DNA of 64,000 bases from Bacillota bacterium (GTDB taxonomy: Bacteria > Bacillota > Clostridia > Clostridiales > Caloramatoraceae): assembly GCA_023389275.1 (NCBI GenBank), contig JAEWEN010000064.1, positions 1 to 64,000 of the forward strand. The letters are read 5' to 3'. Made by a program: the position numbers and the translations under genes. How positions within the stretch are numbered: position 1 is the first letter of the stretch; each line of letters begins with the position of its first letter. Of this stretch, positions 8,137 through 17,909 are shown piece by piece. The notes beneath the pieces are model-generated. The model did no database searches and had not been told where the DNA came from. It saw only the letters and a program-made list of their open reading frames with translations.

Positions 8137-9828
8137 ATGGATTATAAAAAATTATTAGCAGAAAAACTTAGTGAAAAAACAGGACTTAATATTAATGAAA
8201 TTGAAAGCTTTATAGAAATACCACCTAAAAGCGAAATGGGAGATTTTGCATTCCCTTGTTTTAGACTAGCTAAAACAATGAGAAAAGCTCCTAACTTAAT
8301 AGCAGAAGAATTAAAATCTACACTAGATATTGATTTTATGGAAAAAATAGAAACTGTAGGAGGATACTTAAACTTTTTCATTGCTAAAGGAAACTTCTCA
8401 AAAGATATTATAGAAAAAGTTTTAAAAGAAGGTTCTTCATATGGTTCATGTAATTCTGGTGAGGGAAAAAATGTTATTGTTGAATTTTCATCACCTAATA
8501 TAGCAAAACCTTTCCATGTTGGACATCTTTGTTCAACTGCTATTGGAAATTCTCTTTATAAAATCCTTTCATTCGCTGGATACAATACTATAGGTATAAA
8601 TCACCTTGGTGACTGGGGTACTCAGTTTGGTAAACTAATTGTTGCATATGAAAGATGGATAGATGAAGAGGCTCTTGAAAAAGAACCTATAAAAGAACTT
8701 CTTAGAATATATGTTAAATTCCATGATGAAGCTGAAAAAGATCCTTCTCTTGAAGATTTAGCAAGACAACACTTTAAAAATCTTGAAGATGGATGTGAAA
8801 AAGAAGTTCAGTTATGGCAAAAAATTAAAGATGTTAGTTTAGTTGAGTTTAATAAGGTTTATGACCTTTTAAATATAAAATTTGACTCATTAGCTGGAGA
8901 AAGTTTCTATAGCGATAAAATGGGTGCAGTAGTATCTGAAATTAAAGATAAAAATCTTCTTATGGAAAGTAAAGGTGCTCTTGTTGTTGACCTTGAAGAA
9001 TACAATATACCACCATGTATGATTATGAAATCAGATGGAGCTACTATATACGCTACACGTGATTTAGCTGCTGCAATATACAGAAAGAAAGAATATGATT
9101 TTTATAAAAATATTTATGTTGTTGGTCTTCCACAATCACTTCACTTCCAACAAATTTTCTCTACATTAAAGAAAATGGGAAAAGAATGGGCAGATGATTG
9201 TGTTCATGTTGGATTTGGTACAGTTAGAATAGGTAATAAAAAGCTTGCTACTAGAAAAGGTGATGTTGTTTTACTTGAAGAGTTATTAAACGAATCTGTA
9301 TCACGTGCACTAGAACTTATAAATGAAAAAAATCCTAATCTTGAAGATAAGGAAAACGCAGCTAAGAAAATAGGAATCGGTGCAGTAGTATTTACTTACC
9401 TTAAAAATAATAGAGAAAGAGACCTTTCATTTGACTGGAAAGATATATTAAATTTTGATGGAGAAACAGCTCCATATGTACAATACACATATGCAAGAGG
9501 AAAAAGTATACTTAGAAAAGCTGAAGGATTCTCAGCTAACCCTGATTATACAAAGCTAAATACTACTGAAGAATTTGAATTAATAAAACTTATTTCAAGA
9601 TTTAATGAAACATTACTTTTATCTATTGAAAAATATGAGCCTGCTATAATAACAAGATATATTGTAGATATAGCAAAAGCATTTAATAAATTCTACAATC
9701 ACTGTTCTATTATGAACCTTGAAGATGAATCTTTAAAAATGGCTAGACTAAATTTAGTTTTAGCTACAACTACATCAATTAAAAACGGTCTTTCACTTCT
9801 TGGAATAGATACTGTTGAGAAAATGTAA
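8137..9828 (+). CDS. argS: Arginyl-tRNA synthetase
   Basis: Class I synthetase that charges tRNA-Arg. Length 563 residues, normal for ArgRS. The HIGH signature appears as HVGH (127-130) within [14 protein letters not shown]. The N-terminal arginyl-specific domain (1-95) and the C-terminal anticodon-binding DALR domain (ending [10 protein letters not shown]) are both present. [10 protein letters not shown] stands in the KMSKS region. A GGAGG site lies just before the ATG. It is controlled by the T-box leader and ends in a compact terminator shared with the converging lipoprotein gene. Confidence 0.98.
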   Translation: MDYKKLLAEKLSEKTGLNINEIESFIEIPPKSEMGDFAFPCFRLAKTMRKAPNLIAEELKSTLDIDFMEKIETVGGYLNFFIAKGNFSKDIIEKVLKEGSSYGSCNSGEGKNVIVEFSSPNIAKPFHVGHLCSTAIGNSLYKILSFAGYNTIGINHLGDWGTQFGKLIVAYERWIDEEALEKEPIKELLRIYVKFHDEAEKDPSLEDLARQHFKNLEDGCEKEVQLWQKIKDVSLVEFNKVYDLLNIKFDSLAGESFYSDKMGAVVSEIKDKNLLMESKGALVVDLEEYNIPPCMIMKSDGATIYATRDLAAAIYRKKEYDFYKNIYVVGLPQSLHFQQIFSTLKKMGKEWADDCVHVGFGTVRIGNKKLATRKGDVVLLEELLNESVSRALELINEKNPNLEDKENAAKKIGIGAVVFTYLKNNRERDLSFDWKDILNFDGETAPYVQYTYARGKSILRKAEGFSANPDYTKLNTTEEFELIKLISRFNETLLLSIEKYEPAIITRYIVDIAKAFNKFYNHCSIMNLEDESLKMARLNLVLATTTSIKNGLSLLGIDTVEKM

Positions 9829-9830
9829 TA

Positions 9831-9855
9831 AAAGCGCCTTAAAGGCGCTTTTTTA
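9831..9855. terminator. Bidirectional terminator between argS and the lipoprotein gene
   Basis: GC-rich stem AAAGCGCC/GGCGCTTT with T-runs on the plus side and an A-run on the other side. It serves argS and probably also the converging gene, whose stop codon lies within it. Confidence 0.85.
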
Positions 9856-10335
9856 TCTAAACATTTCAAAAATAAGCCACTTGTTATTTTCTTTTACAAG
9901 TGCAATTTTTTGCGAACTTTCTTTACTTACATTATCATTTGTATGTATGTTAAAGCTAACCTCAAATATTTTTATATCCTCTTTAGGTATACCATAATCA
10001 CCGTTTATATAATCAATATAAACATCTATATTTTCATTAGCCTCTATTATTTTATTAACTTCAACTTTTTTAATATAGTCAAAATTAAAACCATCCTGTG
10101 GTAAATCCTTTAGTTTACTAGCAAATAGATTTTCCATAGCCTCAATATTATTTTCTTCCATAAATTTAAAATAGCTTTCTATTATATTAATAATTTCTTC
10201 ATTGTTGTTAAAGCTATTTTCCTGTGAAATAGATGTTTGAATATTTTCTTCATTATTACTTTTACTAGTACAACTTATTAAAGAAAACAAAGTAAAAACA
10301 AATATACTAAAATATGCTATACTTTTAACCTTCAT
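9853..10335 (-). CDS. Small lipoprotein of unknown function (NTF2/DUF4829-like)
   Basis: Length 160 residues. The N-terminus is a lipoprotein signal with lipobox LISC, so the mature protein should be lipid-anchored outside the membrane. The rest (about 45-160) begins with a helix (INIIESYFKFMEENNIEAMENLF) and continues with strands ending in ALVKENNKWLIFEMF. That layout resembles the NTF2-like DUF4829/DUF4878 lipoproteins of firmicutes. The resemblance is by pattern only, and I do not assign a function. GGAGG precedes the ATG. It lies just downstream of the McrC-like gene on the same strand, with an 83-bp gap that could hold its own promoter. Confidence 0.75.
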   Translation of the reverse strand: MKVKSIAYFSIFVFTLFSLISCTSKSNNEENIQTSISQENSFNNNEEIINIIESYFKFMEENNIEAMENLFASKLKDLPQDGFNFDYIKKVEVNKIIEANENIDVYIDYINGDYGIPKEDIKIFEVSFNIHTNDNVSKESSQKIALVKENNKWLIFEMFR

Positions 10336-10418
10336 TTTTAACCTCCAAGGTTAACTAATAAACTTTTGTAATATAAAATCCACCTTCCTTTTAAATTGCG
10401 TCCTATTTAATAATACTC

Positions 10419-12182
10419 TTATGAGCTAAATGATTCAATATTTTCTTCTAGTATTTTTTTTAGATCCTCTATTCCATATATATCATTATTTTCTCCAGGC
10501 TTTAATTGTAAAAATATATAATCGCCAAACTCTTTACTTATAATATTATTTATACCTTCTTCCCCTGGATAAACCACAACTACCTTGTTTATAATATCCT
10601 TTGGTTTTTTATTTTTATCATAAAAATACCTTATTGTAGTTTTGTAGTTTTTTATTTGTATCATTGTACTTGTATTATAAAATTCATTCCAAAGATAAGA
10701 GTATCTTCTATATTTTGATTCTACAATAAGAGATTTTTTTACTACATTATTATAAACATAATCCACTCTAATATCCGGTAGCTTATTAGGCGCATGTGTA
10801 TAAAAACCATCTCCAAATTTAATACTTTCATCTGGTAATGATAATAGCTCTTTTTCATACCAAACTCTAATTTCTAAATTATCTCTAGAAAATTTTGCAA
10901 GACATCCCTTTGGAATTTTCTCTAAAAATTCTCCATGAATAATATCTTTAAACATACAATTTTCAAGTTTAAATCCTTTATCCCTAAAAATCTTTATAAC
11001 TGCTAGGTAAATAAAATATTCATATATTAACTCTGAAGGCTTATAGCTTATAGACTTATTTTTGTTTCCTATATGTATTTGCTTATAAATATCTAAAATA
11101 CTTTTATATCTATAATCATTTATTCTTATTCCTTTATAATTAGTATTGTTTACAAATGGAATGTCCTTCATATAAGGACTTTTTATAAATATTATTAATG
11201 CTGCTTTTAGATCTTTTAACAAATATATATTTTCTTTAATTCCTTGTTTTCTTTTCATTGTACTATTTAGTGTAGAAACTGATTTATCATAGGATTTTAT
11301 TTTTTTAACTATCTCTCTGCTATTTCTATTAATATCTTTTACTATGTTTATAGAAGTTTTTTTAAATTCAAAATCTTTTCTAAGCATTTCTTCTTCTATT
11401 TTTTTCTGTTTATATGCTACTCCAAGCTTTGCCTCTATATCTTTAATTGTATTTATCATTTTTATAGCTATACTTTTTATTAAAATATTCTCTTTATTAC
11501 AATACTCCTTAACCTTTTTAAAACTATATTCATAATTATTTATACCTTTAGAATTAAGCTGTATAGTTTTTTTATCAGTTTTTTTTACTTTGCCATTTTT
11601 AATTATTTTTTTATTTAAACTTACATAAGGATTTTTCATAATACTATTAAAACAAAACTTTAACTCTTTATAAGATTCTGAATATTGTTTTATAAAAGAT
11701 ATATAGTCTGATTTAGTATTAGTATTTATCATTTGAAGTTTTGAAGACATATTATAAGATAGATTTCTTACTTCACTATTAACAAAATCTCTTAAATTTT
11801 TTAACTGTATATCATTAATATGTCTCGGTATTATTTCAAACATAGCATAATACTTTACACCGTTTAAATATACTTTTAAAGTATAATTGCCTGGAACAAG
11901 CATTGAATAATTATTTTCAAGTTCAAATAACATTTTATTTTCACCAGGGTTTAATTTAAATGCCTCTCCTTCTTCTTTGTATATGTTTTCAACAACTAAT
12001 CTACTATTAGGCTCTTCTGTATAAAATTCAATATATACTTTAGAGCATTCTTTTATAGAAACCTCTATATTATCAATGCTCCACATATCAGTATAAAACT
12101 TTGTAACATACTGGTAATATTCTTTTCCAAAATTCTCTATTGTAAACTTAACCTTTAAGTCTAAGTTATAGTATATACCCAT
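10419..12182 (-). CDS. McrC-like protein: DUF2357 domain plus PD-(D/E)XK nuclease
   Basis: 587 residues, third gene of a three-gene module. Residues 1-125 are beta-rich (VPGNYTLKVYLNGVKYYAMFEI). About 125-350 resembles DUF2357, starting with the helical NLRDFVNSEVRNLSYNMSSK. The C-terminal part holds a nuclease core: helix ELIYEYFIYLAV (about 384-395), D470 in LPDIRVD, and E488/K490 in IVESKYR. That spacing is a standard PD-(D/E)XK site, so it is probably catalytically intact. By analogy with McrBC it would be the nuclease moved by the neighbouring NTPase. The target (modified DNA, phage DNA or RNA) cannot be read from the sequence. It overlaps the McrB-like gene by 17 bp. Confidence 0.82.
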   Translation of the reverse strand: MGIYYNLDLKVKFTIENFGKEYYQYVTKFYTDMWSIDNIEVSIKECSKVYIEFYTEEPNSRLVVENIYKEEGEAFKLNPGENKMLFELENNYSMLVPGNYTLKVYLNGVKYYAMFEIIPRHINDIQLKNLRDFVNSEVRNLSYNMSSKLQMINTNTKSDYISFIKQYSESYKELKFCFNSIMKNPYVSLNKKIIKNGKVKKTDKKTIQLNSKGINNYEYSFKKVKEYCNKENILIKSIAIKMINTIKDIEAKLGVAYKQKKIEEEMLRKDFEFKKTSINIVKDINRNSREIVKKIKSYDKSVSTLNSTMKRKQGIKENIYLLKDLKAALIIFIKSPYMKDIPFVNNTNYKGIRINDYRYKSILDIYKQIHIGNKNKSISYKPSELIYEYFIYLAVIKIFRDKGFKLENCMFKDIIHGEFLEKIPKGCLAKFSRDNLEIRVWYEKELLSLPDESIKFGDGFYTHAPNKLPDIRVDYVYNNVVKKSLIVESKYRRYSYLWNEFYNTSTMIQIKNYKTTIRYFYDKNKKPKDIINKVVVVYPGEEGINNIISKEFGDYIFLQLKPGENNDIYGIEDLKKILEENIESFSS

Positions 12183-14103
12183 TATAATACATCTCCTCAG
12201 CTTTTCGCTTTAGCTCCTCAATAGAGAATTTAAAATCTGATATACACTTAAACTCTTCTTTTGTTAATATTTCATATAACTCTCCATCTTTTATACCCTC
12301 TCCTTCAAAACTTCCTATAAGAGAGCCATATTGTTCTTGATGTCCTTTAACCTTTGTAAGCACTCTTTGCTTTATTTGAATATCAAATGCTTCTTCTCTT
12401 GAAAGTAGCATTTCTCCATTTTCATTTTCTGGTATATTAAATATATAATTTGCTATATTACATAATGTTCTATAAGATATTCCTTTTTGTCTATCAACTT
12501 GATTAATAGCATTGTGTAAATCATCTAAAAGCTTTAATTCACACTCTTTAAATATATGTATAGGAGAAACAGACTCTCTTTTCCAAAATTTAAAGTTTAA
12601 ATAATACTTTTCTTCTAAATTAGATAGATTTTGTCCACTATAAAAGTCTAAAATGTTTTTCATATAAATAAATGAAAGCTTTTGTGGAGTAATAAGATTT
12701 GCTCTATCTAAAAGCCTATCTGAAAAATCTTTAGTTGTTTCATCTAAATTTACAGTTCCAACAAATAAAACATTTTCACCTACTGTAATTGTTGATGGAT
12801 AAATATCTTGATTTTTACATTTACAATTTTCATTGTATAAAGTAAGTTTTCTATCTTTCTTACTCATTTCAAGAATTGACATAAATGGGCTAAACCAGTA
12901 CTCTACCTGACTTAAGTTCATTTCATCAAATATTATTATAAATATTTCATCTGGATTTTTTTCTGCTCTTATTAAAGTATCAACAATTCCTGTTTCTGAT
13001 GGCATATATTGTTCTTTTGAAGTGTTTAAATATCCTATTATATCTGATGGTTCTGTATATGCTGGACTAATAGGAACTACTAAACAATTATTTTCTTCTA
13101 AACCTAATGCCTTAGAATATGATATAGCAAGACTAGTTTTACCTATTCCTGACATTCCACTTATAATTGTTAAAGAATTTGTTTTTAATGCAATGTGAAA
13201 GTTATATATATCTTCATCACTATAAAACAAATCATTTTTAGTAAGATAATATTTAAATCTTTTTAAAAATTCATATTCACTTCTAATAATTTTATTATCT
13301 ATTTTATCATCTGAATTATTTAATATATATTCCCCTTTTTCAAAATATTTTTTTAAAGTAGAGTTTATATATGTATTAGTTAAGAAAACTAAATTATCAT
13401 TTACCTTATAAACTATATTTTCTCTAAAATCCTTAGGCAGCTCTATTTTTTTAATTTCACCTATACCTTGAAGAATTCTTTTTCCATCAAGATTTCTACT
13501 CCAATTTAAATTATAGTATATATAGTCCCTGCAAATTATAAACTCAGGATCCTCCATATCAATGCTATAACTATCAAATCTTATAGGATCTTGTCTCATT
13601 ACCATTCTTTCAAATTCTTCTACACTTCTAACTAAAGGTGATGGAACAGCTGAAAAACTTTCACAAGAGTAATCCTCAAGATCCTCTACATCTCTCACAA
13701 CTAAATTTCTATAATAAATATCACCTTTTCCACCTTTTTCTTCTTTTTTTAAATAAGGAGTAAATAAGATTAATTTATTTTTTAACTTTTCAAATATATA
13801 TTCCTTTTTCTCTTTTATATCTAAATCCCAATAGTCAAGTGGCATTCCTATACCTTCTATACCTTTTTCAAATCCAACAAACATATCGTTTTCAAAGGGA
13901 CCTGGAACACTATAAAGTCTTTTAGGAACATTTGATAATGCTTTAATATAAAATAAAATATACTGTGGATTTTTTCTTAAATATGTAATGCAGCTTTGAT
14001 CTTCCCCCATACTTGGAAATGTTTTTTCATCTAATGCTAATTTACCTAATAAGTAACATTCTTCTATTGATTTTATATCTTCATCACTAAATTCTTTCGC
14101 CAT
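12166..14103 (-). CDS. McrB-like AAA+ NTPase
   Basis: About 645 residues. The first 270 do not match any DNA-reading domain I know and may recognise the target. The AAA+ module follows: Walker A GMSGIGKT (about 316-323), Walker B IIIFDEMN (about 389-396), and GTVNLDETT (about 449-457), which resembles the McrB-type GTVN/GTMN-D signature that goes with GTP use. I choose the ATG at 14103, because GGAGG is 7 bases before it. The ATG at 14109 is too close to that site, although it overlaps the previous stop as ATGA. It sits between the coiled-coil gene and the nuclease gene with almost no gap, so the three probably form one complex. Confidence 0.85.
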   Translation of the reverse strand: MAKEFSDEDIKSIEECYLLGKLALDEKTFPSMGEDQSCITYLRKNPQYILFYIKALSNVPKRLYSVPGPFENDMFVGFEKGIEGIGMPLDYWDLDIKEKKEYIFEKLKNKLILFTPYLKKEEKGGKGDIYYRNLVVRDVEDLEDYSCESFSAVPSPLVRSVEEFERMVMRQDPIRFDSYSIDMEDPEFIICRDYIYYNLNWSRNLDGKRILQGIGEIKKIELPKDFRENIVYKVNDNLVFLTNTYINSTLKKYFEKGEYILNNSDDKIDNKIIRSEYEFLKRFKYYLTKNDLFYSDEDIYNFHIALKTNSLTIISGMSGIGKTSLAISYSKALGLEENNCLVVPISPAYTEPSDIIGYLNTSKEQYMPSETGIVDTLIRAEKNPDEIFIIIFDEMNLSQVEYWFSPFMSILEMSKKDRKLTLYNENCKCKNQDIYPSTITVGENVLFVGTVNLDETTKDFSDRLLDRANLITPQKLSFIYMKNILDFYSGQNLSNLEEKYYLNFKFWKRESVSPIHIFKECELKLLDDLHNAINQVDRQKGISYRTLCNIANYIFNIPENENGEMLLSREEAFDIQIKQRVLTKVKGHQEQYGSLIGSFEGEGIKDGELYEILTKEEFKCISDFKFSIEELKRKAEEMYYNGYIL

Positions 14104-14105
14104 AA

Positions 14106-15335
14106 TCATACCTCCAAAGCAAACTTATCTATAATTATTCTTTTAACAAGTTCTTCTATATTTTTTGCAAATATAGTTTTTGCTTTTATATTAACCTTAA
14201 TAAAATAATCTTCTAATAATAATAAATTTTTTGTACTGCTTATTGAACCTCTATCAATATAAACTAACCCCTTAAAATTCTTTATAATACTTTTATAATC
14301 TTTTATATTCTCTGGATTAATCATTAAATAATTTCCAATAGAATCTAAAATTCTATCTGGTAAATAATTTGTAACTAATATTAAATCTGGTTTTTCTTCT
14401 TCTAACTTAAATGTAGTATTTTTCATAATTTTTTCTTTTAATCTTTTATTTAATATATTTTTTTCATTTATTTCATCTTTTAAACAATTTAGCTCTATAC
14501 TACAGTTAAATAACTTTTTATTTAAAGAAATATTCGAATTTTCTTTATTATTTAATTCTAATTTTAGCACTTCTATTTGATTATTTTTGTATTCTTTATA
14601 TTGAATATAAATGTTTTCCATTGCATTTAAAATTATATCTTTAAAAAACACCAAAATACTATTATCCTTTTTAGCATAATCTAAATTCAATTTTACAAAA
14701 GCTAACATAAACAAATTATTATCTAATTGTTCTGATAAATCACCAAATTCTTTACAAATTTCAACTATAGATTTGTTCTTTATTTTATCTTGAATAAAGT
14801 TATACTCTTCCATTTTATTAAGTTCTAATATAACTTCCTCTATTTTTATAATACTGTCATAAATAAACTTATCTATATTATTTATATCAAGATATTTTTT
14901 AATAATTGATATACAATTCCCATCATTTATGTTTACATTTTCATTTATAAGACCTGAAAAAATATGCTTTCCATTTTTAATATTAAACTCAATTTTATCT
15001 GACAAATTCTCTGCTTCCTTAGGAAATATACTTAAAAATATACCATATATTTCAAATATGGTATATTTTTCTTTCCATGAGGAAATATAAAACTCACTTA
15101 AAAAATCATCTAAACTTAGGTGAATATAATCTTTACTTTTTTCACAAAAAATATCATCAATAAGTTCTTGAAACTTTTTTTCATTGTTATACTTTATTTT
15201 AATAACATTTTTCAAAAGATTTTTAGGAGCCTTTTTAATGTTAGTAAATCCATTTATTATTATATTTTTACTTTCTATTAGGGAAACTAAATATTCATAG
15301 TCCATTAAATCAAAAAAAAGTCCAATACTTTTCAT
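14106..15335 (-). CDS. Coiled-coil protein of unknown function, first gene of the McrBC-like module
   Basis: 409 residues; I do not recognise the family. About 1-235 is mostly helical with no clear motif. About 240-305 is a lysine/glutamate/asparagine-rich coiled coil (LNNKENSNISLNKK, ELNCLKDEINEKN). About 315-409 looks like a small alternating alpha/beta domain (LILVTNYLPDRIL ... GLVYIDRGSISS ... AKTIFAKNIEELVKRIII), possibly Rossmann-like. No signal peptide or membrane segment. A strong GGGGGG-type ribosome site precedes the ATG. Its stop overlaps the first possible ATG of the McrB-like gene, so it belongs to the same transcript. A target sensor or scaffold role is inference from position and coiled coil only. 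Confidence 0.7.
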   Translation of the reverse strand: MKSIGLFFDLMDYEYLVSLIESKNIIINGFTNIKKAPKNLLKNVIKIKYNNEKKFQELIDDIFCEKSKDYIHLSLDDFLSEFYISSWKEKYTIFEIYGIFLSIFPKEAENLSDKIEFNIKNGKHIFSGLINENVNINDGNCISIIKKYLDINNIDKFIYDSIIKIEEVILELNKMEEYNFIQDKIKNKSIVEICKEFGDLSEQLDNNLFMLAFVKLNLDYAKKDNSILVFFKDIILNAMENIYIQYKEYKNNQIEVLKLELNNKENSNISLNKKLFNCSIELNCLKDEINEKNILNKRLKEKIMKNTTFKLEEEKPDLILVTNYLPDRILDSIGNYLMINPENIKDYKSIIKNFKGLVYIDRGSISSTKNLLLLEDYFIKVNIKAKTIFAKNIEELVKRIIIDKFALEV

Positions 15336-15559
15336 TATCTTCCCCCCTTTTTCTATCTTTAATGTTATATATTCTATAAATATTTATCTATTTCCTTTAA
15401 TATTTAACATAAATTAAATTGTATCTTCCACTTTAATATAACTTTATTTTGCTTATAGTTAATTATTGTTTTTTATTAAAATTAGTGATATATTTTTATT
15501 TGTACTAAATGTTTTTAATGAAGATTTCCCTATTGCTTTATGAAAGGAGATGAGGGAAT

Positions 15560-16372
15560 ATGCTAGTTAAAGATTGGAAAGAATTTTTAATCCCTTATGA
15601 GCAAGCCGTTGAAGAACTTAAAATTAAATTTAAAAGCATTCGAAAACAATCTAGAAATAAAAATACTTACTCCCCTATTGAATTTGTTACTGGTAGGGTA
15701 AAAGAAATATCTAGTATCTTAGAAAAAGCTAAAAAGTTAAATATACCTTTCAACAGAATAGCCCAAGAGGTTGAGGACATAGCTGGTATAAGAATTATGT
15801 GTCAGTTTGTTGAAGATATATATACTGTTGTAGATTTAATTAAACAACGTGATGGAAAAGATTTAACTGTTGCTTATGAAAAAGATTATGTTAAAAATTT
15901 CAAAGAAAGTGGCTATAGAAGTTATCATATGATAATAAAATATCCTGTTCAAACTACTTCAGGAGAGGTAGAAGTTTTAGCTGAAATACAAATTAGAACA
16001 CTTGCTATGAACTTTTGGGCAACTATAGAACACTCTTTAAACTATAAATATAAGCAAAGTATTCCTAAACATATTAAAGATAGACTAAAAAAATCTGCTG
16101 AACTTGCTTTTTTACTTGATGAGGAAATGTCTCAAATTAAAGAAGAAATTATGGATGCACAAACTATGTTTGAGATTAAATCTAATATTATCTCAGATGT
16201 TTTAGATAATATTACAAATCTCTACTCTCTTGGTAAAATATCCGAGTCTTCTGAGATTCAAGACAAATTTAATAAATTAATTGAATATGGCGATGTATTT
16301 GACTTAAAAGACCTTCTAGATGAATCAAACATAAAAGTTCAAAAAGCTAGAATGGAATTATACGATTTATAA
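15560..16372 (+). CDS. relQ: Small alarmone synthetase, (p)ppGpp synthase of the RelQ/YjbM type
   Basis: Transfers pyrophosphate from ATP to GDP/GTP to make the stringent-response alarmone. 270 residues with only the synthetase (RelA_SpoT) domain and no HD hydrolase domain. Key stretches are DIAGIRIMC (about 74-82), ESGYRSYHMII (about 115-125), EIQIRTLAMNFWATIEH and the final helical region (about 180-270), which is longer than in YjbM. Ribosome site AAAGGAGATGAGG. Transcribed away from the McrBC-like module across a 224-bp AT-rich gap. The neighbourhood may be accidental. Confidence 0.88.
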   Translation: MLVKDWKEFLIPYEQAVEELKIKFKSIRKQSRNKNTYSPIEFVTGRVKEISSILEKAKKLNIPFNRIAQEVEDIAGIRIMCQFVEDIYTVVDLIKQRDGKDLTVAYEKDYVKNFKESGYRSYHMIIKYPVQTTSGEVEVLAEIQIRTLAMNFWATIEHSLNYKYKQSIPKHIKDRLKKSAELAFLLDEEMSQIKEEIMDAQTMFEIKSNIISDVLDNITNLYSLGKISESSEIQDKFNKLIEYGDVFDLKDLLDESNIKVQKARMELYDL

Positions 16373-16409
16373 AACCAGTCATATTGTATTTAATACAATA
16401 TGACTGGTT
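16373..16409 (+). terminator. Long perfect hairpin after relQ
   Basis: AACCAGTCATATTGTAT pairs with ATACAATATGACTGGTT: 17 bp, three-base loop. The following AAATTTAT is only weakly U-rich, so termination may be partial and the next gene (ribosome site at 16420-16427) may be read through. Confidence 0.6.
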
Positions 16410-16434
16410 AAATTTATATAAAGGAGGTATTAAA

Positions 16435-17838
16435 ATGAGCCCTAAAAACAAAAGAATATTATTTACCTCTCTAATTAGCATTATAGTTTTTATTTTACTT
16501 TTATCTAATCTTGGAAATAACTTTAAAACAGATATTATATCCTATAAAAATATTATAAATAATGTAGATAATATAAAATCTAATTGGCTAAGTTCTTATA
16601 ATGAAGAGGATTTTTGTAAAATATCTTCTGATTATATAGTTTCAAATCTTGAAGAGTATTCTTTAAAAACTACTAAACAAAACTTTTCATATAATATACC
16701 TATTGAAAAAAGCAAATCATACTTAGAAGTTATATCTAAATATGACAACACTATTAAACAGTACACATATAAAGAAGATTTTACAGAGGATATAAGTGGT
16801 TTATATACTTCACAATATGTAAAAGGCAATGGAAGAATAATAGATGAAATTGAATTTAAAGATTCTATTCCTGACATTATTTTATTTGAAAAATATGCTA
16901 CCTACCCTAATTACCTAAAGGAAACCTATGATAAAAAGCTAAAAGCTCTTGGTGTTTCTGCGGTTCTTTTTCCAGAGGCAAAAGAAAAAATTTTAGATAA
17001 TTCTTCTTTTTTTGACTCTGAATACACTAAAACCTCTAATGGAATATTAAAATTTGCAGTTTCCCATGAGGCATATAAAGAGATTGAAGATTATATAAAC
17101 CAAGGATATAAATTAAAATTAAAGTCAGGTATAAAGGTTGAAAAACAAAATTTAATAAATGTTTATGGAAAAATTGAAGGAAGTAATCCTAAGTATCCAC
17201 CTTTAATAATAGGAACATTTTACGATGGACAAATCCCTTCAAAATTTAATAGTACAAAAGGTGATACATTTGAAGTTAAAACCTATACTCCATCAATACT
17301 TATAGAGTGTGCTAGAATTGCAAAAATACAAGAAAATATTGTTCCGGATCGTACAATTATATTTGCCTTTTTATCTGGAAAAAATTCCGATGAAAAAGGA
17401 TTAGATTATTTTAAAAGTCTTAAATTAAAAGGTGACTTTATATTACTTGACAATCTAGGTAATTCAAATAAGTTTAATCTTTTAGTTCACGAAAAATTAA
17501 AAAATCTTACTAATACTATAGATTACTTTATGAAAAAAAATGATTTAAAAATAGTATCTAATACTACAAGTAGTTATATGAATACAGGATATACCTATAT
17601 ATCTGGATTAAATAATTTAGATAAAGGCTTAGATTTCACTAATTCTTACAATACATGCAAATTTATACTTTCACTTATAGGAGATGAGTGCTATAATTTA
17701 GACTTGATAACTGCAAACTCTAGGGAAATACGAGGTATCAGAAGATTTTTAAATGATTATACTGTTTTAATTTCTGTTACATCTTTAATATTTATAACAT
17801 ATATTGTGTTTAAATACCCAGAGATTAAAAAATTCTAA
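16435..17838 (+). CDS. Membrane-anchored M28-peptidase-like protein lacking the metal ligands
   Basis: 467 residues from the ATG at 16435, which follows AAGGAGGTATTAAA. An upstream in-frame start at 16384 would run through the relQ hairpin. There is one membrane helix at about 9-27 and another at about 441-460, so the bulk lies outside, tied at both ends. The middle (about 252-345) follows the M28 aminopeptidase pattern: LIIGTFYDG, a helix with LIECARIAKIQENIVPDRTI, then IFAFLSGKNSDEKGLDYF. However, the zinc histidine of the AHxD motif is F here, and the expected GADDN and EE motifs are missing. I infer a non-catalytic relative; its role is unknown. Confidence 0.6.
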   Translation: MSPKNKRILFTSLISIIVFILLLSNLGNNFKTDIISYKNIINNVDNIKSNWLSSYNEEDFCKISSDYIVSNLEEYSLKTTKQNFSYNIPIEKSKSYLEVISKYDNTIKQYTYKEDFTEDISGLYTSQYVKGNGRIIDEIEFKDSIPDIILFEKYATYPNYLKETYDKKLKALGVSAVLFPEAKEKILDNSSFFDSEYTKTSNGILKFAVSHEAYKEIEDYINQGYKLKLKSGIKVEKQNLINVYGKIEGSNPKYPPLIIGTFYDGQIPSKFNSTKGDTFEVKTYTPSILIECARIAKIQENIVPDRTIIFAFLSGKNSDEKGLDYFKSLKLKGDFILLDNLGNSNKFNLLVHEKLKNLTNTIDYFMKKNDLKIVSNTTSSYMNTGYTYISGLNNLDKGLDFTNSYNTCKFILSLIGDECYNLDLITANSREIRGIRRFLNDYTVLISVTSLIFITYIVFKYPEIKKF

Positions 17839-17889
17839 TTGACAATATATATTAGTTTATAATACACTATTAATAGATAATAATTATAA
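17839..17889 (+). promoter_or_regulatory. perR promoter region with a PerR/Fur-type box
   Basis: TTGACA (17839-17844) and TACACT (17863-17868), 18 bp apart, form a plausible promoter. AGATAATAATTATAA (17875-17889) matches 13 of 15 positions of the PerR consensus TTATAATnATTATAA and lies at the expected transcription start. This suggests autoregulation. Confidence 0.6.
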
Positions 17890-17909
17890 ATTAGAATGGG
17901 ATGATAAAT

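Noticed and set aside
16384..16434. Upstream start for the M28-like membrane protein
   Set aside because: This part lies in the long hairpin after relQ, and the ATG at 16435 has AAGGAGG in the right place.
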